From the NCBI RefSeq assembly GCF_016801985.1, contig NZ_JAEVLS010000001.1:1302001-1366000 (forward strand): a stretch of 64,000 nt of DNA. Direction: 5' to 3'. How positions within the stretch are numbered: position 1 is the first letter of the stretch; the number at the start of each line of letters is the position of its first letter. The stretch comes from Steroidobacter gossypii (GTDB taxonomy: Bacteria > Pseudomonadota > Gammaproteobacteria > Steroidobacterales > Steroidobacteraceae). The notes below the pieces were generated by a model, which did no database searches, was not told the origin of the DNA, and worked only from the letters and a program-made list of their open reading frames with translations. Shown in pieces: positions 55,431-63,608 of the stretch. The position numbers and the translations under genes are program-made.

Positions 55431-56753
55431 ATGGCCAGCAAGCAGGTCGTCATCGTCGGCGCCGGATTTGCCGGACTGAATGCCGCGAAGCGGCTGGGGA
55501 ACGTGGAGGGCGTCGCGGTCACGGTCATCGACCGTGAAAATCATCACCTGTTTCAGCCGCTGTTGTACCAAGTCGCGATGGCCGCGCTCAGCCCGGCAGA
55601 CATCGCCGTGCCAATCCGCAGTCTGCTGGCCCGCTATCGGAACATCCGGGTTCTGAAGGCCACGGCGCAAACCATCGATGTCGCCCACCGCAAAGTCGTC
55701 ACCGACGCGGGCGAAATTCCATACGACTATCTGCTGTTGGGCTGTGGCGCCCAGCACGCTTATTTCGGTCACGAGGAATGGGAGGCGCACGCCCCCGGAC
55801 TCAAGACGCTGCCGCAGGCCACCGAGATCCGACGCCGCGTGCTCGAGGCATTCGAGACGGCTGAGCGAGAAACGCGTGCGGAAGAGCGTCGTCGCCATCT
55901 CACATTCATCGTCATCGGCGGTGGTCCGACGGGCGTGGAGCTGGCCGGTGCCATCGGCGAGATGAGTCGCTACACGTTGGCGCGTGACTTTCGCAGCATC
56001 GATCCGCGACAGACGCGTGTGATCCTGGTCGAAGCGGGTCCAAGAATTCTCACGAGCTTCGATGACAGGCTCGCCGCGCGCGCCATGCGCGATCTGGAAT
56101 CGTTGGGCGTGCAGGTCTGGACGAGTGCGCGCGTCACTGATGTAACCGATGAGGGCGTCGTGGTTGGCAGCGAGAAAATCGCCGCTGCCACTGTGCTGTG
56201 GGCTGCCGGTGTGCGAGCGGCCGATATCGGCCGATCATTGGGCGCGCCGGTCGATCCAGCTGGCCGCGTCATCACCGGCCCCGATCTCACCATCGAAGGA
56301 CATCCCGAAGTCTTCGTGCTCGGCGACATGTCGAGCCGCGCCGGCCCGAACGGACGATCTTTGCCCGGCGTGGCTTTGGTCGCCATGCAGGAGGGCGTCT
56401 ACGCGGCGGACATCATCAGAAAAGAAATCCGCAAAGGGGCGCAAATATCGCGGCCCGCATTCAAGTACGTGGACCTGGGTCAGATGGCGACCATCGGCCG
56501 CAGCCGCGCCATCAGCGAGTTCCGTGGCCTGAAGCTGACCGGCGTGCCCGCGTGGTGGTTCTGGCTGCTGGTCCACATCTACCGACTGAGCGGCTTTCGC
56601 AATCGCTTGTCGGTGCTGGTGCAGTGGGCCTGGTCTTTCATGACGTTCGGCCGCGGCGCGCGTTTGATCGTCGCCAAGGACTGGCAGTCGTATCCTGAAG
56701 TAGCCGCGGCGCCGCCGGCCTTCGAAGCCAAGGTCAATCGCGGAAATTCTTGA
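55431..56753 (+). CDS. ndh: Type II NADH:quinone oxidoreductase
   Basis: 440-residue NDH-2-type flavoprotein oxidising NADH without proton pumping. FAD loop VVIVGAGFAGLNAAKRLG followed by VIDRENHHLFQPLLYQVA (the HHxFQPLLYQVA signature), second nucleotide loop FIVIGGGPTGVELAGAIGE, and ATVLWAAGVRA with VFVLGDMSSRAG near the flavin. A C-terminal amphipathic/membrane stretch (AWWFWLLVHIYRLSGFRNRL) anchors it. Its 3' end overlaps the convergent yajQ gene by 20 bases. Confidence 0.93.
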   Translation: MASKQVVIVGAGFAGLNAAKRLGNVEGVAVTVIDRENHHLFQPLLYQVAMAALSPADIAVPIRSLLARYRNIRVLKATAQTIDVAHRKVVTDAGEIPYDYLLLGCGAQHAYFGHEEWEAHAPGLKTLPQATEIRRRVLEAFETAERETRAEERRRHLTFIVIGGGPTGVELAGAIGEMSRYTLARDFRSIDPRQTRVILVEAGPRILTSFDDRLAARAMRDLESLGVQVWTSARVTDVTDEGVVVGSEKIAAATVLWAAGVRAADIGRSLGAPVDPAGRVITGPDLTIEGHPEVFVLGDMSSRAGPNGRSLPGVALVAMQEGVYAADIIRKEIRKGAQISRPAFKYVDLGQMATIGRSRAISEFRGLKLTGVPAWWFWLLVHIYRLSGFRNRLSVLVQWAWSFMTFGRGARLIVAKDWQSYPEVAAAPPAFEAKVNRGNS

Positions 56754-57216
56754 ACTGCAGCGGCAGCTCCAGCTTGGCGTTGCGCGCCAGGCGGATCACT
56801 TCCTGCAAATCGTCGCGACTCTTGCCGGTGACGCGCACCTGCTTGTCCTGAATCGCGGCCTGCACTTTCAGTTTGGAATCCTTGATCAGGCGCTGCAGCT
56901 TCTTGCCCAGCTCCGCATCGATGCCTTCGCGCAAGGTGACAACCTGGCGCGCCGTCTGGCCGAGCACCACCGGATCTTCCACCTTGGTGCAGGCTACGTC
57001 GATGCCGCGTTTGGACAACTTGAGCATCAGGATGTCCAGCATCTGCTTGAGCTGGAACTCAGCCTTGGCCGTCATGGTCACGACCAGATCCTGCAGTTCG
57101 AACCTGGCGTCCGTGCCTTTGAAATCGAAGCGCGTGCCGACTTCCCGATTGGCCTGGTCGACGGCATTGCTCACTTCGTGGGCATTGAGCTCGGAGACGA
57201 TATCGAAGGAGGGCAT
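56734..57216 (-). CDS. yajQ: YajQ-family nucleotide/cyclic di-GMP-binding protein
   Basis: 160-residue protein with the diagnostic start PSFDIVSELNAHEVSNAVDQ and ANREVGTRFDFKGTDARFEL, then KLSKRGIDVACTKVEDP and AAIQDKQVRVTGKSRDDLQEV. YajQ homologues bind cyclic di-GMP in Xanthomonas and act on transcription; other roles have been proposed. Transcribed 9 bases after the Gfo/Idh gene on the same strand. Confidence 0.95.
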   Translation of the reverse strand: MPSFDIVSELNAHEVSNAVDQANREVGTRFDFKGTDARFELQDLVVTMTAKAEFQLKQMLDILMLKLSKRGIDVACTKVEDPVVLGQTARQVVTLREGIDAELGKKLQRLIKDSKLKVQAAIQDKQVRVTGKSRDDLQEVIRLARNAKLELPLQFKNFRD

Positions 57217-57225
57217 GAGATCACT

Positions 57226-58281
57226 TCAACGGCTGACGAGAGGCGCGGCGGGCTGCAGGTCGATGCGGCAACCCATGGCGCTGCTGGTGAGCGCGGCCTC
57301 GATGATGCGAATTGTGTCATAGGCGTCCGCGGCTGACACCGGGACGGGCCGGTCATGTTCCATCGCCTCGCGCACGCCTTCGTAGAACGAAACCCAGCGG
57401 CCGGTCTCGGGTGTGACTACCTGGCGCTGCCCGGTTTCGCCATACACCAGCGTGCCCCATTGTTCGGCCGGCTCGACGCCGAAGAAATGCTCGTTGGGTT
57501 CGGCGCCGGCGCGCAGCTGCGCCTCTTGCTGATCGAGGCCGGCCTTCAGATACGAGGCGCGCGCGCCATTGACGCGATACCGATACCCGCCGTCCGCGGT
57601 GAGCAAACTGACGCCCAGTGTGATGCGCAACTTGCCCTTGCCCATCAGGATCTCGAAGCCATCGACGGTCACGCTTCTGTCACGCTGCGTGAACGCATTG
57701 GCGTACAACCATTCCGGCATGCCAAACAGCACCACGACCTGATCGATCAGATGCGTGCCGAGATCGTAGAGAATGCCGTGCCCGGGCTCGTCGCGATCGC
57801 GCCAGCGATCCGAAACTTCCGGCCGGAAGCGATCCCAGCGTGCGTGATATGAATTGATGGCGCCGAGCTGGTCCGCCTCGATCAGCTTCTTCAAGGTCAG
57901 GAAGTCGCTGTCCCAGCGCCGATTGTGAAACACCGCGAGCTTGCGTTTGCAGCGATCGGCCAGCTGCTCCAGGTCGGTGACTTCCAGAGTCGTTGCCGCC
58001 ACGGGCTTATCGACCACCACGTGTTTGCCGGCGCGCAATGCCGCTGCAGCTTGGGGTGCATGCAGCGTGCTCGGTGACGAGATCACCACCAGATCGATGT
58101 CATCGCGCGCGAGCAACTCGTCGGCCGAGCCGAGCACGTCGACATCGCCCAGATATTCCTGTGCCGGCTCGGGCCGACTGGTGACCACCGCCGGAATGGA
58201 AAAGCCGGCGGCGCGCAACAGCGGGGCATGAAAATACCGACCCGCCACCCCGAAGCCGAGGATGCCTGCTCGTAGTGTCAT
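57226..58281 (-). CDS. Gfo/Idh/MocA-family oxidoreductase
   Basis: 351-residue NAD(P)-dependent sugar or inositol dehydrogenase-like protein. Cofactor loop GILGFGVAGRYFHAPLLRAAG, the family HVVVDKPVAATT (EKP-type Lys) and DLGTHLIDQVVVLFG with the His used in catalysis. It resembles YdgJ-like enzymes. Substrate unknown. Forms an operon with yajQ, an unusual pairing without an obvious functional reason. Confidence 0.9.
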   Translation of the reverse strand: MTLRAGILGFGVAGRYFHAPLLRAAGFSIPAVVTSRPEPAQEYLGDVDVLGSADELLARDDIDLVVISSPSTLHAPQAAAALRAGKHVVVDKPVAATTLEVTDLEQLADRCKRKLAVFHNRRWDSDFLTLKKLIEADQLGAINSYHARWDRFRPEVSDRWRDRDEPGHGILYDLGTHLIDQVVVLFGMPEWLYANAFTQRDRSVTVDGFEILMGKGKLRITLGVSLLTADGGYRYRVNGARASYLKAGLDQQEAQLRAGAEPNEHFFGVEPAEQWGTLVYGETGQRQVVTPETGRWVSFYEGVREAMEHDRPVPVSAADAYDTIRIIEAALTSSAMGCRIDLQPAAPLVSR

Positions 58282-58311
58282 GCGGTGAGTATATCGCCAC
58301 CGCTCGGCGTG

Positions 58312-59100
58312 TCAGGCCTCCTGAATCCACTGCAGCCATTTCGGCTGGCTCGCGGCCACCTGCGCCTCGGCGCCGTCACCGTAATAAAAGGTGCAGACGC
58401 TGGTGTTGATGCCTTGGTCCGTGTCATAGGCGCCGATGATCGCGACTCCGGGAGCGGGCGAGTCCAAGCGCAACGTGACCGAGCGCATCTTTCGATCCTG
58501 CTGGATGCGTTCGACCACGCCTGAGAGTTTCTCCGGATGCGAGATCTCCCAGCGCTCGCCGACATGGGCGCGCCCGAGACCGAGCCGGTCCATCAACTTC
58601 GACCAGGCCCCGAGTTGATCGGTCTGCACGCTGTGCATGACCTGGAACGACGCCGCCTTGTTTCCAGAATAGTGGCCGAGATACAGGCGCAACACTTCGA
58701 TGAAGCCCACCCAGCCCCTCTCGAAGCCCTCCATCTGATCGTCCCAATCGTCGTTGGAACTGAACAGCGAATGCACCATGCGCACCACGCATTGACCACC
58801 CGAGCGGCTCGTGATGGTGATCTCAGTGGCGAGCGGCGGCGCGCCTTCGCTCCAGTCGCGCTCTACATAGGAAAAGAAACGGGGCGGCTCCCATCGGGTG
58901 ACTTCGCCGCTAGAGATCACTTCGGGACCGAACTGAAACTGCAGTGCGCCGCCGACTCGCTCTTCGATGCTGGCCTGGGAAAACCAGGCGGTGTAGCCGG
59001 GGCCGGTGGCCAGCGCCTGCCACACCTGCTCAGGCGTGCCCGGCACGGTGAAGTGCATTTCGACCCAATGTTTACCTGTCTCGTCTTTCTTGACGGGCAT
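58312..59100 (-). CDS. SRPBCC (AHSA1-like) domain protein
   Basis: 262-residue protein beginning at the ATG at 59100. The AHSA1/START-like domain covers residues about 10-150 (HFTVPGTPEQVWQALATGPG, YTAWF, and SSNDDWDDQMEGFERGWVGF), followed by a second, less defined domain of about 100 residues. This pair type (SRPBCC plus ArsR repressor) is common; the ligand is unknown. It starts 4 bases after the ArsR-like gene and is probably controlled by it. Confidence 0.85.
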   Translation of the reverse strand: MPVKKDETGKHWVEMHFTVPGTPEQVWQALATGPGYTAWFSQASIEERVGGALQFQFGPEVISSGEVTRWEPPRFFSYVERDWSEGAPPLATEITITSRSGGQCVVRMVHSLFSSNDDWDDQMEGFERGWVGFIEVLRLYLGHYSGNKAASFQVMHSVQTDQLGAWSKLMDRLGLGRAHVGERWEISHPEKLSGVVERIQQDRKMRSVTLRLDSPAPGVAIIGAYDTDQGINTSVCTFYYGDGAEAQVAASQPKWLQWIQEA

Positions 59101-59104
59101 GGCG

Positions 59105-59695
59105 TCAACCTCCGGATTCCTTGGGTGCGGGATACGAGGCAACCACCAGACGATGGGGGCGGCCCTGAGGCGCCGACTCGTCGTGATAACGCGCGGCCAA
59201 CGTAGTGATGGCATGTGCGAGATCGTTGGTGAACGCGGCGCGCTCCGCGGGTGACTTGAAACGGATGACTGTGTCGATCGAAAGCGTGGCCAGGCGTTTG
59301 TTACTTTTGCGCGCTCCACGCCATAAAGAACCGACCTCGCGCACGATGCGAGCCGCAAGTGCAATGAGATAAGTAGCCGATAGCCGATCGCTACTGCGCT
59401 CGGGATCGGCGGCGATCGGGCCCAGGGCCACGGGCGATACGACATACGACGCCGCGGTCGCGACCATGACGCGTTCTTTCAACCCGCCCCATTGGCGTTC
59501 TTCGGCCCATTCGACCAGATCGTGTTCTTCGAGCGCATGCAGGTGATAGTTCACCTTCTGGCGCGCGATGCCGATGCGCTGAGCCAGCGCCGCGGCCGAG
59601 GAAGGAGTCACCAGTTCCGCCAGCATGCGGCTCTTGATGGGATCCAAAGCTACGGCGGCAGCCGCCGGTGCTTCGATGACTTCGAGATCGAGCAT
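59105..59695 (-). CDS. ArsR-family transcriptional regulator
   Basis: 196-residue winged-helix regulator from the ATG at 59695. HTH region residues about 20-70: DPIKSRMLAELVTPSSAAAL, AQRIGIARQKVNYHLHALEE (recognition helix) and HDLVEWAEERQWGG (wing). The C-terminal domain (about 90-196) is extended compared with small metal-sensing ArsR proteins and lacks Cys metal sites, so it senses something else. The upstream palindrome at 59711-59728 is a fitting operator. Forms an operon with the SRPBCC gene. Confidence 0.85.
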   Translation of the reverse strand: MLDLEVIEAPAAAAVALDPIKSRMLAELVTPSSAAALAQRIGIARQKVNYHLHALEEHDLVEWAEERQWGGLKERVMVATAASYVVSPVALGPIAADPERSSDRLSATYLIALAARIVREVGSLWRGARKSNKRLATLSIDTVIRFKSPAERAAFTNDLAHAITTLAARYHDESAPQGRPHRLVVASYPAPKESGG

Positions 59696-59710
59696 GGGCC
59701 TAGCTTGCCG

Positions 59711-59728
59711 TGACAATTTTTTTTGTCA
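59711..59728. promoter_or_regulatory. Palindromic operator candidate for the ArsR-like gene
   Basis: TGACAATTTTTTTTGTCA is an 18-base inverted repeat (TGACAA/TTGTCA) 16 bases ahead of the minus-strand ATG at 59695. Read on the minus strand it contains TTGACA, a perfect -35 hexamer, so binding would block the promoter. Confidence 0.55.
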
Positions 59729-59863
59729 AGGGCGGCGGAATCGACGCAACGTCAGCATCGAGCCGGTTGGGTCAGGATCGGGCCGGCCTCGAGGAATGAT
59801 CCCGGGTAGTCTGGTCCTCGAGCCATTCTGCCCCATCGCCGCTGCGGCGAATTTGACGCCACC

Positions 59864-60901
59864 ATGACATTCACTGCCGATCGTGACGCTATATCGCGTC
59901 TAACATTCGCCGCCGTCTTCGCTGTTACTCCGGTGCTCGCCGGCATACCTCAAATTGCGCGGGCCGCGGAATCACCGGTCATCGAGGCCGCGGTGAATCG
60001 AGTCGCATTCGATAGCGACGGCATCGAGCTGATCGGCGACTTGTATATTCCCAAAAACGGTCGGGCCGGCCAGCGGCGCCCCGCCATCGTGATCGTCGGT
60101 TCGCTCACTTCAGTGAAGGAGCAGATGTCAGGACTGTATGCCCGGCGCCTCGCGGAGCAGGGCTTTGTCACGCTGGCGTTCGACTATCGCAACTTCGGCG
60201 AGTCGGGCGGCGAACCGCGACAGTACGAATCGCCCCGCCAGCACGTCGCGGATATTCGCAATGCCGTCTCATTCCTGAGCACGCATGCGACAGTCGATCC
60301 GGGGCGCATTGCTGGGCTCGGGATTTGCACTGGCGGCGCGTATATGGCTGTCGCGACGGCCACGGAATCCCGCATCAAGGCTTTTGCCGCGGTCGCCAGT
60401 CACCTTGCCAGCGAACAAACGAATTTAATGCTCTACGGCGGAGAGAGTGGTGTGGCAGCACGTCGACAAGCCGGCCGCCGCGCAATGTCCCGATACCGCT
60501 CCGACGGACACGTCGAGTATTTGCTGGCATACAGTAACAAGCCAGGCGACGCCACGGCCTCGCACTCGGGGCCGATGGAATACTACTTCGATGCCTCCCG
60601 CGGCTACATCTTGCCCTGGACCAACCGATTCGCGGTGATGTCGTGGGAGGAATGGCTGGACTTCGATGCGCTGAGCGCCGCGCCGAACATCCGTGTTCCC
60701 AGCCTCGTCATCCACGGCGACAACTCGGCGCTGCCGGGCAATGCAAAGACGTTCTTCGAAAAGCTTGGCACGGAGGCGAAGCAACTGGTGTGGAGCAACG
60801 AGCCGCATTTCGACTTCTACGACCGTGACGCCTCGAAGCGGGCCGCAGAAGCGGTTGCAAAACATTTCCACCAGGCGCTGGCGAGCGAGCCGCGCACGTA
60901 A
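59864..60901 (+). CDS. Exported dienelactone-hydrolase-like alpha/beta hydrolase
   Basis: 345 residues with an N-terminal signal peptide (LTFAAVFAVTPVLAGIPQIARA). The alpha/beta hydrolase core has IVIVGSLTSVKEQMSGLYA, LAFDYRNFGESGG, and the elbow IAGLGICTGGAYMAVA, where Cys replaces Ser, as in dienelactone hydrolase. Asp in SLVIHGDNSALPG and His in SNEPHFDFYDRD complete the triad. Divergent from the ArsR gene and convergent with the araC-type regulator. Natural substrate unknown. Confidence 0.85.
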   Translation: MTFTADRDAISRLTFAAVFAVTPVLAGIPQIARAAESPVIEAAVNRVAFDSDGIELIGDLYIPKNGRAGQRRPAIVIVGSLTSVKEQMSGLYARRLAEQGFVTLAFDYRNFGESGGEPRQYESPRQHVADIRNAVSFLSTHATVDPGRIAGLGICTGGAYMAVATATESRIKAFAAVASHLASEQTNLMLYGGESGVAARRQAGRRAMSRYRSDGHVEYLLAYSNKPGDATASHSGPMEYYFDASRGYILPWTNRFAVMSWEEWLDFDALSAAPNIRVPSLVIHGDNSALPGNAKTFFEKLGTEAKQLVWSNEPHFDFYDRDASKRAAEAVAKHFHQALASEPRT

Positions 60902-60907
60902 CCTCGA

Positions 60908-61789
60908 TCAGCGCTGCCGATACATCGATGGATTCACGCCCACCAACTTGCGAAACACCCTTGTGAAGTAGTTTGGACTGGTGAAGCCGACGCGCAACGC
61001 CAGATCGATCACCGCAATGTCCGGTTCGTCGTTCAAGATTTGCACTGCGCGGTGGATACGGCGCTGATTGATGAACTCCAGCGGCGTCGATCCGCAGGCG
61101 GCGCGAAATGCCCGGTGAAGATAGCCTTCGGAGTAACCTAGCAGCGCCGCGATGTCGGCGATCCGGACCTGCAGGTGCAGCCGCGCTTCGACATAGTCGG
61201 TCACGCGCCGACGTTGCCATTTCGTCAACCCGTGCGCTTTCTCGTGTGTGCAGCTGGACGGTCTCAAGTATCGCCTGAGAATATGCTGGCCAGCCGCCGC
61301 CGCCATTGTCTGGCAGTAAACATCGTCGAGGCATCCATCCTGCGCACAGGTGCGCTCGAGCTCGCGCAGCAGTGCGAACAGGAAATCGTCGCGCACGTTG
61401 CTGATGCAACCGCCGCCAGTGGCGACTGCCGCCGACTCTCCCGAAAGCAAGCTAGCGACGATCGCCGGATCGATCGACAGCGAAGCCCATCTGGAGCGGA
61501 CTTCCTGCATACGAAATCGTCGCTCGCAGTTCGCCGGCACCAGCGAAATCATCCCGGCACGATCCGCGCCGCTGTAGCGGTGCCCGCAGTCGCTGCGCAC
61601 CTCGAGCCGCTGCGCACTGCCCTGTAGCGTTGCGAAGATCAGATACTCCGGGACCCGGATGGTGCCTTCCACGATGGGTGTGAGCGCCCGTTGCGCCATG
61701 TCGAAGGACCCGCCTTGCCACGAGAAATGTCGCCAGTCGCTCGCCAGCGGCTCCACCCGACGCACACGATTCATTTGATCGACACGCAT
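60908..61789 (-). CDS. AraC-family transcriptional regulator
   Basis: Regulator of about 293 residues if started at the ATG at 61789 behind AAAGGA; a frame to 61882 is open but without a ribosome-binding site. The C-terminal double HTH is clear: VRIADIAALLGYSEGYLHRA and AVIDLALRVGFTSPNYFTRV followed by FRKLVGVNPSMYR. The N-terminal sensory half is of the non-cupin type and binds an unknown effector. Divergent from the aldo-keto reductase/Mo-oxidase genes, so it likely controls them. Confidence 0.88.
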   Translation of the reverse strand: MRVDQMNRVRRVEPLASDWRHFSWQGGSFDMAQRALTPIVEGTIRVPEYLIFATLQGSAQRLEVRSDCGHRYSGADRAGMISLVPANCERRFRMQEVRSRWASLSIDPAIVASLLSGESAAVATGGGCISNVRDDFLFALLRELERTCAQDGCLDDVYCQTMAAAAGQHILRRYLRPSSCTHEKAHGLTKWQRRRVTDYVEARLHLQVRIADIAALLGYSEGYLHRAFRAACGSTPLEFINQRRIHRAVQILNDEPDIAVIDLALRVGFTSPNYFTRVFRKLVGVNPSMYRQR

Positions 61790-61942
61790 GAAGGTCCTTT
61801 CGACGCCGAAGCAACGATCTGCCTCGGCCGCGGCGCTGAACGGTGAGTAACGGGTGGCTGAGGTCAGGATCGGGTGCGCCATCGCACACCGGCCATCTTA
61901 CTGTAGGGCTCTTGCCACTGCATCGAGTGCCGGAGTTTGCCT

Positions 61943-63019
61943 GTGTCGAATGGCGCCAAGTCCACTGCCGATCGCACGTTCTCCACCGGAGCGCACGTGA
62001 GTCGTCGCGCTTTCCTCGGCGGAACACTTGCATCCGGCCTACTCTCCGCCGCGCCACTTACGGCGCTTGCGCAGGAGTCCAACACGGTTACCAAAACGGC
62101 TCGCCGCATCAATACGCCGCTGCCGGCGATCGGGCTCGGCACCTTTCTCACATTCGACGCTCTTCCAGGCCAGTCGCGCGCGCACCTGGCGGAAGTGATG
62201 CGACGATTCTGGGCCGCGGGCGGGCGCGTTATCGACACCTCGCCGCTCTACGGCATGGGTGAAGTGAACGTCGGCGACTTCGCCGCCGCACTCGGTATCG
62301 GCGATCGACTGTTCATCACCAACAAAGTCTGGTCCACCGGCGAGTTCCTGGGTGACGACAGCCACGCACGTCGCAGCCTCGACGTTTCAATGCAGCGTCT
62401 GTGGCGCGAGCGCATCGACGTCATGCAATGTCACAGCTTGGTGAACGCCGACGTGGTGGTGCCGCTGCTGAATGCGTGGAAAGCGGAAGGGAAGATCGGG
62501 CATGTCGGAGTATCCCACCACGAACCCGACTATTTCTCGGCACTCGCACGCTGGGTGCAGAGAGACGACATCGACGTCGTTCAGGTGCATTACTCGATCC
62601 ACACGCGACAGGCCGAGGAACGCATCCTGCCCGCTGCCGCTGAACGCGGCATCGCAGTGCTAGTCAACATGCCGTTCGAGAAGGCCAGGCTGTTCAGCAT
62701 CGTGGCTGGCAGAGCGCTGCCTGATTTCGCCAGGGAGATCGGTGCGGAGAACTGGGCCCAGTTCTTCTTGAAATGGGTGGTCTCTCATCCGGCAGTTACG
62801 TGCGCTTTGCCGGCTACGTCGAATCCGGAACATCTCAGTCAGAACATGGGTGCACTTCGCGGACCGCTACCGGATCGCGAGATGCGCGCCCGAATGGTCC
62901 GTTACATGGAATCCATGCCCGGCTTCGCCACGCTTGCAGCCATGCCACCCTATCCAAACAAGCAGTACACGGGCGTTATCACACGGGCGCAGCGGGCGCT
63001 CAGGAAACATCAACAATGA
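61943..63019 (+). CDS. Tat-exported aldo/keto reductase
   Basis: 358 residues from a GTG at 61943 behind CGGAG. A twin-arginine signal VSRRAFLGGTLASGLLSAAP precedes the reductase domain. AKR landmarks: IGLGTFLTF, GGRVIDTSPLYGMGE (catalytic Asp and Tyr), ITNKVWS (Lys), MQCHSL (His). Several AKR residues are kept, so activity is plausible, but the NADPH needed would be scarce outside the cytoplasm. Its stop overlaps the start of the 2Fe-2S subunit gene (ATGA), tying it to the molybdenum oxidase. Confidence 0.9.
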   Translation: MSNGAKSTADRTFSTGAHVSRRAFLGGTLASGLLSAAPLTALAQESNTVTKTARRINTPLPAIGLGTFLTFDALPGQSRAHLAEVMRRFWAAGGRVIDTSPLYGMGEVNVGDFAAALGIGDRLFITNKVWSTGEFLGDDSHARRSLDVSMQRLWRERIDVMQCHSLVNADVVVPLLNAWKAEGKIGHVGVSHHEPDYFSALARWVQRDDIDVVQVHYSIHTRQAEERILPAAAERGIAVLVNMPFEKARLFSIVAGRALPDFAREIGAENWAQFFLKWVVSHPAVTCALPATSNPEHLSQNMGALRGPLPDREMRARMVRYMESMPGFATLAAMPPYPNKQYTGVITRAQRALRKHQQ

Positions 63020-63594
63020 CCGATTCACTCTCCAGACGAGAATTTCTCGGCGCATCTGGCGCGGCAGTCGGCGTCGCATTGACGCCAGCAGGCGCCACGG
63101 CGGCCCCCAAAGGACGCACGGCTGAGCGCATGGTCGACGTGACCTGCAACGTGAACGGCCGTCCTGTCTCGGCTCACGTTGAAGCGCGCACCACGCTGCT
63201 CGATCACCTTCGGGAAAGAATGGACCTGACCGGCACAAAGAAAGGTTGCAACGAAGGCGCCTGCGGCGCCTGCACGGTGCTGGTCGATGGCAAGCGTATG
63301 AATGCCTGCCTGATACTGCTCGCCCAATGCGAGGGGCGCGCGATCACGACTGTCGAAGGCATCGCGCAGCCCGACGGCAGCCTCCATCCCGTTCAACAAG
63401 CGTTCATCGATCACGATGCATTCCAATGCGGGTTCTGTACCCCGGGACAGGTCGTTTCAGCGGCCGCTTGCATCGCCGAGGGACACGCCACCAGCGAGGC
63501 GAGCGTGCGTGAATGGATGAGCGGCAATCTGTGCCGCTGCTCGGCGTATCCACAGATCACCGCGGCCGTGCTCGCCGCTGCTAGACGGGCGTGA
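63016..63594 (+). CDS. paoA: Aldehyde oxidoreductase 2Fe-2S subunit, PaoA/YagT type
   Basis: 192-residue [2Fe-2S] subunit of a xanthine-oxidase-family aldehyde dehydrogenase. Tat signal LSRREFLGASGAAVGVALTP; first cluster CNEGACGACTVLVDG plus NACLILLAQCEG, second cluster FQCGFCTPGQ and GNLCRCSAYPQI. The enzyme oxidises aldehydes in the periplasm, passing electrons through these clusters. A CMP-type molybdopterin cofactor, made by a MocA-like protein, is needed. ATG overlaps the AKR stop. Confidence 0.95.
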   Translation: MTDSLSRREFLGASGAAVGVALTPAGATAAPKGRTAERMVDVTCNVNGRPVSAHVEARTTLLDHLRERMDLTGTKKGCNEGACGACTVLVDGKRMNACLILLAQCEGRAITTVEGIAQPDGSLHPVQQAFIDHDAFQCGFCTPGQVVSAAACIAEGHATSEASVREWMSGNLCRCSAYPQITAAVLAAARRA

Positions 63595-63608
63595 ACGAGG
63601 CAGCCAGC

